Below the pieces are notes generated by a model. The model was not told the origin of the DNA. It worked only from the letters and a program-made list of their open reading frames with translations, and did not search any database. Shown here piece by piece: positions 7,010 through 14,207 of a stretch of DNA of 18,638 nt; position 1 is the first letter of the stretch; each line of letters begins with the position of its first letter. Origin of the DNA: JBKDZR01 sp047971485 (GTDB taxonomy: Bacteria > Pseudomonadota > Alphaproteobacteria > Rhodobacterales > Rhodobacteraceae); NCBI GenBank assembly GCA_047971485.1, contig JBKDZR010000082.1, positions 1 through 18,638 on the forward strand, written 5' to 3'. The position numbers and the translations under genes were made by a program.

Positions 7010-8259
7010 AGCGAAATCTCCGGGACATAGGTGACAAGCATCAGGAACAGGACCATCAGCAGCACGAAGGGCAGCATGCCGCGGATGGCCTCGGACATGG
7101 GGGCGCGGGCGATGGAGCTGAGCACAAAGATGTTCAACCCGATCGGCGGGGTCAGGAACGCGATTTCCATGTTCACGATCAGCACGATGCCGAAGTGCAT
7201 GGGATCAATGCCCAGCTGCCCCAGCAGCGGCAGGACGATGGGCGTGACGATCAGCATCACGGCGACAGCATCCAGGAACATGCCCAGCACGATCATGATC
7301 AGGTTCAGCGCCAGCAGGAATTGCCAGGCCTCCAGATCCCAGGCGATGGCCAGGTTGACCAGCGCGGTTGGCACGCCCGATCCGGTGATCCAATGGGCAA
7401 ACAGCATGGCGAACATGACGATGAAGGTGACAGCCGAGGCCGACTTCATCGCCTCGGTGGCCATGCTGAAGATCTGGTTCCGCTTTACCTCGCCATAAAC
7501 GAACATGGCCACCAGAACCGAGGCGACGGCCGCAACCCCGGCGCTTTCGGTCACCGTGGTATAGCCCGAATAGATCCCGGCAAAGACCGACAGCGGAATG
7601 GCCACGGCCGGCAGGGCGCGCAGGTTCTTGGCGATGAACTCTTCCCGGCTGGCGCGTGCGCCCGAGGCATAGCCCTTGCGCCGGGAATAGAAGATCACCC
7701 AGCCCGCTAACAGCAGCGCCTGGATCAACCCGGGAATGACACCAGCCAGAAACAGCCGGGGCACGGATTGCTCGGCGATCAGCCCATAAAGGATCATCGA
7801 CAGCGAGGGCGGGATCAGGATGCCCAGCGTGCCCGATGCCCCGACCAGGCCCAACGAAAACGGGCGATCATAGCCGCGTGCCACCATCGCCGGGATCAGG
7901 ATCGTGCCCATGGCCATGGCCGTGACAACGGAAGATCCGGAAATGGCGGCGAACAGCGTGGTGGCAATCACGCAGACCAAGCCCAGCCCGCCGCGGATAT
8001 GGCCAACCCAGGTTTCGGCGGCCTCGATGATGATCCGCGCGATACCGCCGCGCTGCATGAAGGTCGCGGCCATGATGAAGAAGGGCACAGCCAGGAAGGT
8101 GGTGGAATTGATGCTGGAAACCGTATGGGCAGCCGCATCCATCAGCGGCTTGCCCTCCAACCCCAGCATGATCAGCGCGACAACCCCCAAGGCCACGAAG
8201 ATCGGCGCCCCCAGCGCCATGATGAACAGCATGCCCAGAAGGCCAATCAGAGCTTCCAT
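6985..8259 (-). CDS. TRAP transporter large permease, DctM family
   Basis: This inner-membrane protein of 424 aa is the transport channel of a TRAP (tripartite, ATP-independent periplasmic) system, coupling solute uptake to an ion gradient. It is hydrophobic throughout, consistent with about 12 TM helices. It contains the usual DctM segments ISGSSVVTAMAMG, GASGTLGILIPPSLSMILYG and FLTPPIGLNIFVLSS. ATG 8259 has AAGGAG seven bases upstream and begins one base after the small-permease stop; the frame extends 12 codons further into that gene but without support. The 3' end overlaps the downstream P450 gene by 25 bp, which argues for a single transcript and a shared function. Confidence 0.95.
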   Translation of the reverse strand: MEALIGLLGMLFIMALGAPIFVALGVVALIMLGLEGKPLMDAAAHTVSSINSTTFLAVPFFIMAATFMQRGGIARIIIEAAETWVGHIRGGLGLVCVIATTLFAAISGSSVVTAMAMGTILIPAMVARGYDRPFSLGLVGASGTLGILIPPSLSMILYGLIAEQSVPRLFLAGVIPGLIQALLLAGWVIFYSRRKGYASGARASREEFIAKNLRALPAVAIPLSVFAGIYSGYTTVTESAGVAAVASVLVAMFVYGEVKRNQIFSMATEAMKSASAVTFIVMFAMLFAHWITGSGVPTALVNLAIAWDLEAWQFLLALNLIMIVLGMFLDAVAVMLIVTPIVLPLLGQLGIDPMHFGIVLIVNMEIAFLTPPIGLNIFVLSSIARAPMSEAIRGMLPFVLLMVLFLMLVTYVPEISLWLPRTMM

Positions 8260-8260
8260 C

Positions 8261-8785
8261 TCAGATCTCCTTCTCGCCAGCCTGAACCGGGCCAAGATCG
8301 GCGCCGAAGGGGCGCAGCCCCTGCACCAGCATCAGCGCAATGCGCCCCAGGATCAGCGCCATGCCAACCGGCAGGGCCAAGAACACTGCCCACCCCTGGG
8401 GTGCCCGCAGGGTTGATCCCGAGCGTTCATCCAGCAGAAGGGCGAAATCGAAGGCCTGCCAGCCGAAGATCAACATGGCGATACAGAACACGATGGTCAG
8501 GGCCGTAACGAACCAGCCCAGGGTCACCTGACGGGACCGGCCAAGCGCGTTGATCACCACCTCGGTGGCGATATGGCGGCGCTCGGCAACCAGAACGCTG
8601 CCCGAGAACATGGTGGCCCAGATAATGCAGTAGAGAGAGACCTCTTCGGCCCAGTCAACCGCATGCCCTGGCGCGAAAACCCGGATCAGGGCGCCGCCCA
8701 GAAAGCAGGTCAACGCCGCGAATATGAGACAGCCAATCAGAATCATCTCGACCCTGGTCCAGACTGCAAGGATTTTGGAAATCAT
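8261..8785 (-). CDS. TRAP transporter small permease, DctQ family
   Basis: This 174-aa inner-membrane protein has four predicted hydrophobic helices (about 12-34, 47-65, 88-110 and 130-152), the normal DctQ size and topology. The central segment WAEEVSLYCIIW followed by VAERRHI is typical of DctQ, which pairs with DctM and helps dock the binding protein. ATG 8785 is preceded by GGACAG. It sits 52 bp after the binding-protein gene, a gap holding a small hairpin, and 1 bp before the large permease gene. Unlike some TRAP systems, the Q and M proteins are not fused. Confidence 0.93.
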   Translation of the reverse strand: MISKILAVWTRVEMILIGCLIFAALTCFLGGALIRVFAPGHAVDWAEEVSLYCIIWATMFSGSVLVAERRHIATEVVINALGRSRQVTLGWFVTALTIVFCIAMLIFGWQAFDFALLLDERSGSTLRAPQGWAVFLALPVGMALILGRIALMLVQGLRPFGADLGPVQAGEKEI

Positions 8786-8804
8786 GATCTGTCCAATCGC
8801 TTTG

Positions 8805-8825
8805 CGTGCATGTCAGGCCTGCACG
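8805..8825 (-). other. Intercistronic hairpin between TRAP binding protein and permease genes
   Basis: A 6-bp inverted repeat (CGTGCA at 8805-8810, TGCACG at 8820-8825) with a 9-nt loop lies just after the binding-protein stop. No T-run follows. In operons of this type such hairpins often raise the amount of binding-protein message relative to permease message. That role is inferred, and the stem is short enough to be chance. Confidence 0.3.
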
Positions 8826-8837
8826 GCGGTTCGCAGC

Positions 8838-9857
8838 CTATTGGGCATTCAGGGCGGCAGCGGCCCGGTTCACGAAATCAACATCCATGCCTGATCCCTT
8901 GGCCATGTCAGCCTGCAGGGCAACCAGCCGGGTTTTTATCTCGGTAATCTGTTCATCGCTGGCCACGACATAGGTGATCCCATGGGATTCGTTCAGCGCG
9001 CGGGCCTCAAGCAATTCGCGGGCGGCCTCGGCTGCGGCCCAGTCAACGGTTTCAAGCCAGGCGTCCTCGATGATGGCCTTTTCCGCATCCGACAGCTTGT
9101 TCATCGTGCGCTGGCTGACCAGCGGAATGAAAAAGCCCCAGCCGGAATGGTCGATGAAGGCATGCTTGATCCCGGCTTCCCACAGCTTGCCGCCGCTGAT
9201 GGTCAGATCGGTGACCGACCCAAGGCCATCAATCTGTCCCTGGCTCAGCTGGATGACGATCTCGGAACGCGGCGTGGCCTGGGGGGCCGCCCCCATTTCC
9301 TTCAGTTTGACAACCACGGACGGGCTGGGTGGCACGGCCAGCTTGACGCCGCGAAGGTCCGCATAGGATTTGATCGGTTTGTCAGCGGTATAGGCCGTGT
9401 TGTCGGGCGCAAACAGGAAGGGACCGCCCTTGGGCACATAGATGCCCTTCTTGGCCAGCATGGCCCACAGTTCCTGCCCCAGCGGGCCGTCGAGGATTGT
9501 CTTGACCTCTTCGGCGGTGGTGCCGAAGAATGACGGCATGGTCGTGACGGACAGGTTCGGTTCGAACCGGCTGAGGGTCGGATTGGCCTGAATCGACATG
9601 TCCAGTGCGCCTGAGGCCAGGGCCCGTGCGGCATCTGCGGCCTTGTACAACTGGGCCGCCGGGAAAACCGCGATGGTCAGATCGCCGTTCGACTTTTCGG
9701 CGACCAGTTCGGCCCAACGCTCGGCCGAGCGGTTGCGGATATGCCCCGGCGGGGTTTCCACCGACAGTTTCAGTTCCGTTGCGGCAAGCGGTGTGCCGGT
9801 TGTCGCCGCAGTTGAAAGGACGGCGGCGGTCAGTGCCAGTTTGATAATGTGCTTCAT
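8838..9857 (-). CDS. TRAP transporter periplasmic solute-binding protein, DctP family
   Basis: This 339-aa protein begins with a Sec signal peptide (basic MKHIIK, hydrophobic 6-18, likely cleavage near Ala25-Ala26). It then follows the DctP pattern: ETPPGH, FPAAQLYKAADAARAL, and SYADLRGVKLAVPPSP in the middle. It captures the substrate in the periplasm for the DctQ-DctM permease. The position that usually carries the conserved carboxylate-binding Arg (GLKIRVP-type motif) is Ala174 here, so the ligand may not be a simple carboxylate or may be bound differently. ATG 9857 has GGGAGG six bases upstream. It follows the CoA-transferase gene by 30 bp. The ligand is not identifiable by reading alone. 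Confidence 0.95.
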   Translation of the reverse strand: MKHIIKLALTAAVLSTAATTGTPLAATELKLSVETPPGHIRNRSAERWAELVAEKSNGDLTIAVFPAAQLYKAADAARALASGALDMSIQANPTLSRFEPNLSVTTMPSFFGTTAEEVKTILDGPLGQELWAMLAKKGIYVPKGGPFLFAPDNTAYTADKPIKSYADLRGVKLAVPPSPSVVVKLKEMGAAPQATPRSEIVIQLSQGQIDGLGSVTDLTISGGKLWEAGIKHAFIDHSGWGFFIPLVSQRTMNKLSDAEKAIIEDAWLETVDWAAAEAARELLEARALNESHGITYVVASDEQITEIKTRLVALQADMAKGSGMDVDFVNRAAAALNAQ

Positions 9858-9887
9858 GGTTTCCTCCCTGAAAGCCTGATGGCTGTT

Positions 9888-11012
9888 TTATTCGTCTGGT
9901 CCGGTCTGTCCGGTGCCCAGTTCGGGCGCGGGCGCGGCAATGCCGGGGCCGCCCCGGGCGAAGCGGAACCCCGCGTTCAGTGCCGGGCCGCCGGTGACGT
10001 CGAGAAACAGGTCGCGGTCCTGCAGATGGGGCAGAGCGATGGCCTGGCGCACCTCCAGAACCCGGGCGGCGGCAACCCCGGCCTCCTGCAAGTGTTTTTC
10101 CCAATAGGCGGCCGGTTGCGTGGCAAAGGCGCGGGCCAGTTCGACATGCATCGCATCGGCGTTCTTCAGTCGGGCCATGCGGTCGGCATAGGCGGGATTT
10201 TCCAGCAGATGGGTCAGCCCCAGGACCTTGAGCATCCGGTTGACATGGACCTCTTCGACCGCGCCGGTGGTGATTTCCCCGTCCTGGCAGGCAAAGGTGT
10301 CGGCTGTCGGCGCACGGCTGAACCCGCGATTGCCGGTGCGGTGCGGCTGTTCGCCCGTCATCAGCATCGGGTTGACCACTGACAGCAGCATGACCAGCGT
10401 CGCATCCAGCATGGCCACGTCGATTTCCTGTCCCTGGGGATCGGGGCTGCGCAATTGCTGGGTGATCGCCGTCATGATGGCAAAGGCCGACAGCAGCCCG
10501 GTGAACGTATCCACCAGCGGAAAGCCGACACGCATGGCCGGATCGCCCTCATGCCCCGACAGGCGCATCAGGCCGGACAGGCTTTGCACGATCTGGTCGA
10601 TGGCTGGGACCTGGGCCATGGGGCCGGACTGGCCGAAGCCCGAGATCGAACAGCGGATCAGGCGCGGGTTCGCTGCCTTCAGGGCCTCGGGCCCCAAACC
10701 CAACCGGGCCAGGACGCCGGGGCGGAAATTCTCGACCAGAACATCGGCCTCGGCGGCTAGGCGCAGGGCCTCTTGCCGGCCGGTCTCGGTTTTCAGGTCC
10801 AGTACCACCGATTCCTTGCCCAGATTGATCCCGCGAAAGGCCGGCGCCATGCCCAGCTCATCGCGGTTGGCGGTGTAGTTGCGCAGGGGATCGCCCCGGG
10901 GCGGTTCGACCTTGATCACCCGCGCCCCGTTGAGCGCCAGGAAATGGGTGGCAAGCGGTCCGGCCACCACATGGCTGAAATCGAGGACGGTGATCCCCTT
11001 GAGTGCCTGCAC
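9888..11012 (-). CDS. Class III CoA-transferase (CaiB/BaiF family)
   Basis: This cytosolic enzyme moves CoA from an acyl-CoA donor to a carboxylic acid, activating it as a thioester. The 374-aa protein has the family N-terminus (ITVLDFSHVVAGPLAT, ARVIKVEPP-GDP-R), ENFRPGVLARLGL, and SISGFGQSGP. The Asp168 in PLVDTFTG sits at the position of the family's catalytic aspartate (Asp169 in formyl-CoA transferase). I chose GTG 11012 because GGGAGGG lies six bases upstream. An in-frame ATG at 11027 has only the operator palindrome before it, and a TTG at 11063 would place the operator inside the gene. It heads the unit running through the TRAP genes to the P450s, so it probably activates the imported compound. 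The substrate is unknown. Confidence 0.9.
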   Translation of the reverse strand: MQALKGITVLDFSHVVAGPLATHFLALNGARVIKVEPPRGDPLRNYTANRDELGMAPAFRGINLGKESVVLDLKTETGRQEALRLAAEADVLVENFRPGVLARLGLGPEALKAANPRLIRCSISGFGQSGPMAQVPAIDQIVQSLSGLMRLSGHEGDPAMRVGFPLVDTFTGLLSAFAIMTAITQQLRSPDPQGQEIDVAMLDATLVMLLSVVNPMLMTGEQPHRTGNRGFSRAPTADTFACQDGEITTGAVEEVHVNRMLKVLGLTHLLENPAYADRMARLKNADAMHVELARAFATQPAAYWEKHLQEAGVAAARVLEVRQAIALPHLQDRDLFLDVTGGPALNAGFRFARGGPGIAAPAPELGTGQTGPDE

Positions 11013-11030
11013 GTCATTCCCTCCCATTTG

Positions 11031-11045
11031 GTTCACTTCATGAAC
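11031..11045. promoter_or_regulatory. Palindromic operator upstream of the CoA-transferase/TRAP/P450 unit
   Basis: GTTCA-CTTCA-TGAAC is a perfect 5+5 inverted repeat with a 5-bp spacer, 18 bp before the GTG start. The same GTTCA-N5-TGAAC pattern occurs beside the MarR gene at 13304-13318. A TTGACA lies at 11063-11058 on the minus strand, so a bound repressor would occupy the promoter region, although I see no good -10 at standard spacing. Binding by the local MarR protein is inferred. Confidence 0.6.
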
Positions 11046-11069
11046 TATATGAGATTCTGTCAACAGATT

Positions 11070-12338
11070 TCACCGCGACTTGCGTGATTTGACCCGGGCA
11101 ATCCCATCCGCCACCGCCTGCTTGGCCAGATCCCCGCGCCATTTGCGTGGATCGACCATGTCGGACACGATCTCGACCACCTCAACGCCCTGATTGCGCA
11201 ATTCATGGGCGATAAAGCGCGTGCCATGGGCGGATGGCCGGTCGGCCTCGGGGATCAGGATCACCGCCAGATCGGCCCGATAGTCCCGGGCCTGTTTCGC
11301 CAGCCAGCCCTCGGCCCAGATCGGCAAGTGCAACTGTTCGTTCATGCTGATCACCCGCGCGGCCAGGGTGCGCAGGGGATCGCCATGATCGCGGCGGATA
11401 TAGCCATCGGCCGCGAAGGGCAGGTACATCGACCAGACGAAGGGCGCGCCCAGATCCTCGAAAGCGGTGTAAAACGAGGTGTCGAACCACAGCCCGGCCC
11501 CGATCCACATCATCCGGACCTCTTCCTGGGGGCAAACGGCGCTGCCCTCGGCGATCCGCTGGGCCACCTCATCGCGGAACCGCGCGGCATGAGCCAAGGA
11601 CCAGTCAGAGCCCCGGTGCCATTGCGGCAACATCACGTTGGGGATCTGTTCGCCGATCCGAACGGGCATGCGTTCCGCCCCGGCGATCATCTGGCTGACC
11701 TCTTCGAAGATGCGTTCCTGCCGGTCGATCCGATCCATATAGGCGGCAAATTCGCCCGGATCATAGGCGCGGCCGGTCAGGTCCTCCAATTGGGCGATGA
11801 CTTCACCGATCTGGCGCTGCATCAGATCCAGCCGCGCAGTGCCGTGGTGGTCTTCCCAACCTTCGCGCACCGCCGTCCACCAGTCTGGCCGATTACGATC
11901 CGGATGGGGGGCGTGAAAGATGACATGCCGCGCCCCGGTCAGGCGGGCCCAGTGGGTGAAGATCCGGGAATGGTCGTCGGCGCTGGCCCGGCTGCACAGC
12001 AAGGCCGGTTCGGGCAGGCCCCCCCAGGGCTGGGTCTCGGGGTTGCCTTCCATTGCGGCGATCAGGGGCAGGGCCGAGTATTTCGCCAACCCGTCATGAA
12101 AGCCGATTTCCACGGCGCGATCCAGATGGTGCGTGGCCAGCTTCTTGGCGGCTATGACCGAAGACCACCACTGGTTCACCACTACGGGAATATCGAAATG
12201 GTGGAAGATCTCGTGGGGCGTATCGGCATTGACGAAGACATAAGGCGCGCCATCGGACAGTTGGCTGCGCAGGGTTCTGGCCCAGTCCCGCTGATGGCCC
12301 AGGGCGGCGGCCGAACAGGCAAGCGGCTGATAGGTCAT
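11070..12338 (-). CDS. 2-hydroxyacyl-CoA dehydratase-like protein (HGD-D family), larger subunit
   Basis: Members of this family (HgdA/B, FldB/C, HadB/C, BcrB/C) bind a [4Fe-4S] cluster and, after one-electron activation, dehydrate 2-hydroxyacyl-CoA or reduce aromatic CoA esters. The 422-aa protein has the family layout: DTPHEIF-PVVVNQWW near 39-58, a first domain through ARHVIFHAPHP (136-146), the QLEDLTGRAYDPGEF helix (183-197), and a C-terminal EVVEIVSDMVDPRKW (386-400). Only three Cys exist (8, 115, 269). At the usual cluster positions I see no CxxP near 37-41, SRASAD instead of a Cys-Asp near 116-121, and PSAHG where R-x-C is common near 368-372. ATG 12338 overlaps the partner's stop as ATGA. 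No activator ATPase is encoded in the window. Family placement is by eye; the reaction is unknown. Confidence 0.68.
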   Translation of the reverse strand: MTYQPLACSAAALGHQRDWARTLRSQLSDGAPYVFVNADTPHEIFHHFDIPVVVNQWWSSVIAAKKLATHHLDRAVEIGFHDGLAKYSALPLIAAMEGNPETQPWGGLPEPALLCSRASADDHSRIFTHWARLTGARHVIFHAPHPDRNRPDWWTAVREGWEDHHGTARLDLMQRQIGEVIAQLEDLTGRAYDPGEFAAYMDRIDRQERIFEEVSQMIAGAERMPVRIGEQIPNVMLPQWHRGSDWSLAHAARFRDEVAQRIAEGSAVCPQEEVRMMWIGAGLWFDTSFYTAFEDLGAPFVWSMYLPFAADGYIRRDHGDPLRTLAARVISMNEQLHLPIWAEGWLAKQARDYRADLAVILIPEADRPSAHGTRFIAHELRNQGVEVVEIVSDMVDPRKWRGDLAKQAVADGIARVKSRKSR

Positions 12339-13279
12339 GGCTGTGCTCCGATCGGTGGCAGGGCGTCCAGATCGCTGTCTTGCGGCCAGCGGGGCAGGGC
12401 GCCGAGATCGGTCCAGCCCAGACCTGCGGCGGTGACGCGGCGTTTCATCTCGGGGGTGTCCCAGCCCCACAGATCATCATGGGGATCGCGCTGCCAGATC
12501 ACATGGTCGATGGCTGCGGCGCTCAGGGCCTCGGTGACCGCGTCGAGATAGGCGCAATCGGTTTGACGGGGGGCAAAGCGATTGGCCGTCCAATCCTCCA
12601 GCCGGTCCCCTGTGGGCACGGTCAGGGCCTGCTGGTCGAGGATCAGCGCGCCGATCGTATCCAGCCGCCGGTGCAGCCCGTCCGATCCCAGCGGCGCCCC
12701 CAGCAATGCCAGCCGCGGGCCGGCAGGGGCGCTGCCCTGGTTGGGGGGGCGGTCGGCACCAAGGGCCGGGGTTTCGCCACCCGCCACCTGCGCGCGCAGA
12801 CGAAAGGCGCCGGCGCCGGACAGGGCGCCCGCGCATTGCAGATCTGCGATCTGGCGAAAGGCCGCGCTGCGCCCGGGTTTGGTGGGGGGATCGGATGGGG
12901 TGCCGGGCATTGGCAGGCGGGCCAGTTCGGTCCGGTTAAAGGCCGCCGCCGCCGCATCACGCGCCTGGATCAGGTTGCACAGGTGCAGTTTCGGTGCGTC
13001 CCGGGGCAGCAGCCCAAGATCGTCGAACTTGCAGGCATAGTGAAAGGCAAAGGCCGCCCCGGGACTGTCCCGCATCAGCACCACCCGGTCAAAGCGGTTC
13101 AGCAGGCCCGAGGCCAGACGCGACAGAAAGGCGGCGGCGAACGGGTCCATGAACGGCTCGACAAACGCGGTGATCGCCGGGGCCGGCACCGGTGGGTCCA
13201 GGGTGATGTCTGTCAGCGGCATGCCCAGAGTATCGAACATCCCAAGGGGCAGGCCGCAGCCGAATCCAGCGCATTGCAT
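12335..13279 (-). CDS. 2-hydroxyacyl-CoA dehydratase-like protein (HGD-D family), smaller subunit
   Basis: This 314-aa protein is a divergent member of the same family as the gene it overlaps downstream, and the two are probably a heterodimer. Family-like segments are FGCGLPLGMFDTLGMPL (6-22, resembling C-x-x-P-E...AAG-x-P), the second-domain strand PRLALLGAPLGSDGL (188-202) followed by IGALILDQQ, and IWQRDPHDDLWGWDTPEMK (261-279, resembling the FC...WD-P-L motif). Cys8 may be a cluster ligand, but the other two expected positions seem to be Arg (70 and 264). The middle (125-185) is Pro/Ala/Gly-rich. ATG 13279 has GGGAGG eight bases upstream. An in-frame TTG at 13330 would put the operator inside the gene, so I rejected it. 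It is the first gene of its unit, facing the MarR gene. Confidence 0.58.
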   Translation of the reverse strand: MQCAGFGCGLPLGMFDTLGMPLTDITLDPPVPAPAITAFVEPFMDPFAAAFLSRLASGLLNRFDRVVLMRDSPGAAFAFHYACKFDDLGLLPRDAPKLHLCNLIQARDAAAAAFNRTELARLPMPGTPSDPPTKPGRSAAFRQIADLQCAGALSGAGAFRLRAQVAGGETPALGADRPPNQGSAPAGPRLALLGAPLGSDGLHRRLDTIGALILDQQALTVPTGDRLEDWTANRFAPRQTDCAYLDAVTEALSAAAIDHVIWQRDPHDDLWGWDTPEMKRRVTAAGLGWTDLGALPRWPQDSDLDALPPIGAQP

Positions 13280-13302
13280 TGAATGATCCTCCCACCATTT
13301 AT

Positions 13303-13319
13303 AGTTCATAAAATGAACT
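13303..13319. promoter_or_regulatory. MarR-type palindromic operator in the divergent promoter region
   Basis: AGTTCAT-AAA-ATGAACT is a perfect 7+7 inverted repeat, containing GTTCA-N5-TGAAC, in the 110-bp space between the dehydratase-like operon and the divergent regulator gene. It lies 24 bp from the ATG of the former and 71 bp from the GTG of the latter. Its size and symmetry fit MarR-family dimers. A TTGACG lies just outside it on the minus strand (13330-13325). Auto-control and control of the operon are inferred from position and from the matching site at 11031-11045. Confidence 0.7.
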
Positions 13320-13389
13320 GTTTTCGTCAAGCCTGTTTTTTGGGTAGATCTTGGGCAGAACGCATGGCGCCAAGGCGAGGAACGGATCA

Positions 13390-13854
13390 GTGAGCGACCC
13401 GAAAATGACGAAGACGCTGGCGCTGGGACCCTTAAGCCGTGATGTCCCGTTCATGGTCCGCAATCTCTATGCGCAGCTTCGGCCCGGTGGGCAGGATATC
13501 CGCCGCGAGATGGGGGTGGAAAGCGGCGCGATCGGGATTCTGGGCATGATCTGGATGAACCCGGGCATTTCCCAAAGCGATCTGGCGGCCAGTGTGGCGC
13601 TGAAGAAATCGGCGGTGACCAAGGTGGTGACGTCACTGGAAGGGCAGGGCCTGGTGCTGCGTCGTCGCGCGCAGGGTGACCGCCGGGCCAATGCGCTGAC
13701 GCTGACCGATGCCGGCCATGACAAGATCGCGATCTTCCGGACCCAGTCGGAACAGTTCCACGCCCGTTTGTTCGACGGGATCGACCCGGCGGATGAGGAG
13801 ATTTTTCTGAGGGTTCTGGAAAAGCTGACCCAGCGGCTGGGGCGGGATCGGTAA
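13390..13854 (+). CDS. MarR-family transcriptional regulator
   Basis: This 154-aa winged-helix protein has the MarR layout: an N-terminal helix ending in RREMGVESGAIGIL, a helix-turn-helix with GISQSDLAASVALKKSAVTKVVTSLEGQGLV, the wing RRRAQGDRRANALTLTDAG, and a C-terminal dimer helix. MarR proteins are usually repressors released by small aromatic or CoA-type ligands. I chose GTG 13390 because GAGGAA lies seven bases upstream; ATG 13405 lacks a ribosome site, and the TTG at 13351 has weak support. It is transcribed away from the dehydratase-like genes, with the palindrome at 13303-13319 between them, so it is the obvious candidate controller of the whole catabolic locus. A ligand cannot be named. 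Confidence 0.92.
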   Translation: MSDPKMTKTLALGPLSRDVPFMVRNLYAQLRPGGQDIRREMGVESGAIGILGMIWMNPGISQSDLAASVALKKSAVTKVVTSLEGQGLVLRRRAQGDRRANALTLTDAGHDKIAIFRTQSEQFHARLFDGIDPADEEIFLRVLEKLTQRLGRDR

Positions 13855-13868
13855 ACGGATGATCTGAT

Positions 13869-13899
13869 GCAAGCGGGGGCGGATCAGGCTGCCGCTTGC
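13869..13899 (+). terminator. Hairpin after the MarR gene, possible terminator
   Basis: An 8-bp perfect stem (GCAAGCGG at 13869-13876, CCGCTTGC at 13892-13899) with a 15-nt loop lies 14 bp past the MarR stop. No T-run follows. It could also act on the minus strand, downstream of the tRNA gene, where again no T-run is seen. Confidence 0.35.
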
Positions 13900-13954
13900 T
13901 GATCCCTGGCGGTCGCCCTGACCGTGCCGGTTTCCCCAACCCTGTCGGTATCAT

Positions 13955-14028
13955 TGGAGCGGGTGAAGGGACTCGAACCCTCGTCTTAAGCTTGGGAAGC
14001 TCCTGCTCTACCATTGAGCTACACCCGC
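13955..14028 (-). tRNA. tRNA-Gly, anticodon CCC
   Basis: The 74-nt minus-strand sequence folds as a full cloverleaf. The acceptor stem is GCGGGTG/CACCCGC, with discriminator T and an encoded CCA. The D arm is GCTC...GAGC with AATGGTA in the loop, and the T arm is GAGGG-TTCGAGT-CCCTT. The anticodon loop TTCCCAA gives CCC, reading the GGG glycine codon. The sequence closely resembles the E. coli tRNA-Gly(CCC). The anticodon stem GGAGC/GCTTA has a G-T wobble and an apparent G27-A43 mismatch at its base, which is tolerated in many tRNAs. It has a good promoter of its own at 14039-14067. Confidence 0.97.
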
Positions 14029-14038
14029 CCGGGCCTTG

Positions 14039-14067
14039 CATCTAGCGGCCGGCGCGACGGGGGTCAA
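14039..14067 (-). promoter_or_regulatory. Sigma-70-type promoter for tRNA-Gly
   Basis: On the minus strand, TTGACC (14067-14062) and TAGATG (14044-14039) are separated by exactly 17 bases. This would place transcription start about 5 nt before the mature tRNA 5' end, a normal arrangement for a tRNA gene with a short leader. The spacer is very GC-rich. Confidence 0.6.
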
Positions 14068-14207
14068 GCGGCTGTTTGCGGTCGGCGCGACGGCCCGGCG
14101 CGATCCGGTTGAAATGCAAACTATGACACCGGCAATCGGCTGCGCCATCTTGCGTTGCAGAAACGTCACGATTAGGGTCGGGGCAACTATGAATGGAGGG
14201 CGGCGTG

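Noticed and set aside
13280..13330. TTG start at 13330 for the smaller HGD-D-like gene
   Set aside because: It would place the palindromic operator inside the coding region; ATG 13279 has a strong GGGAGG at proper spacing.
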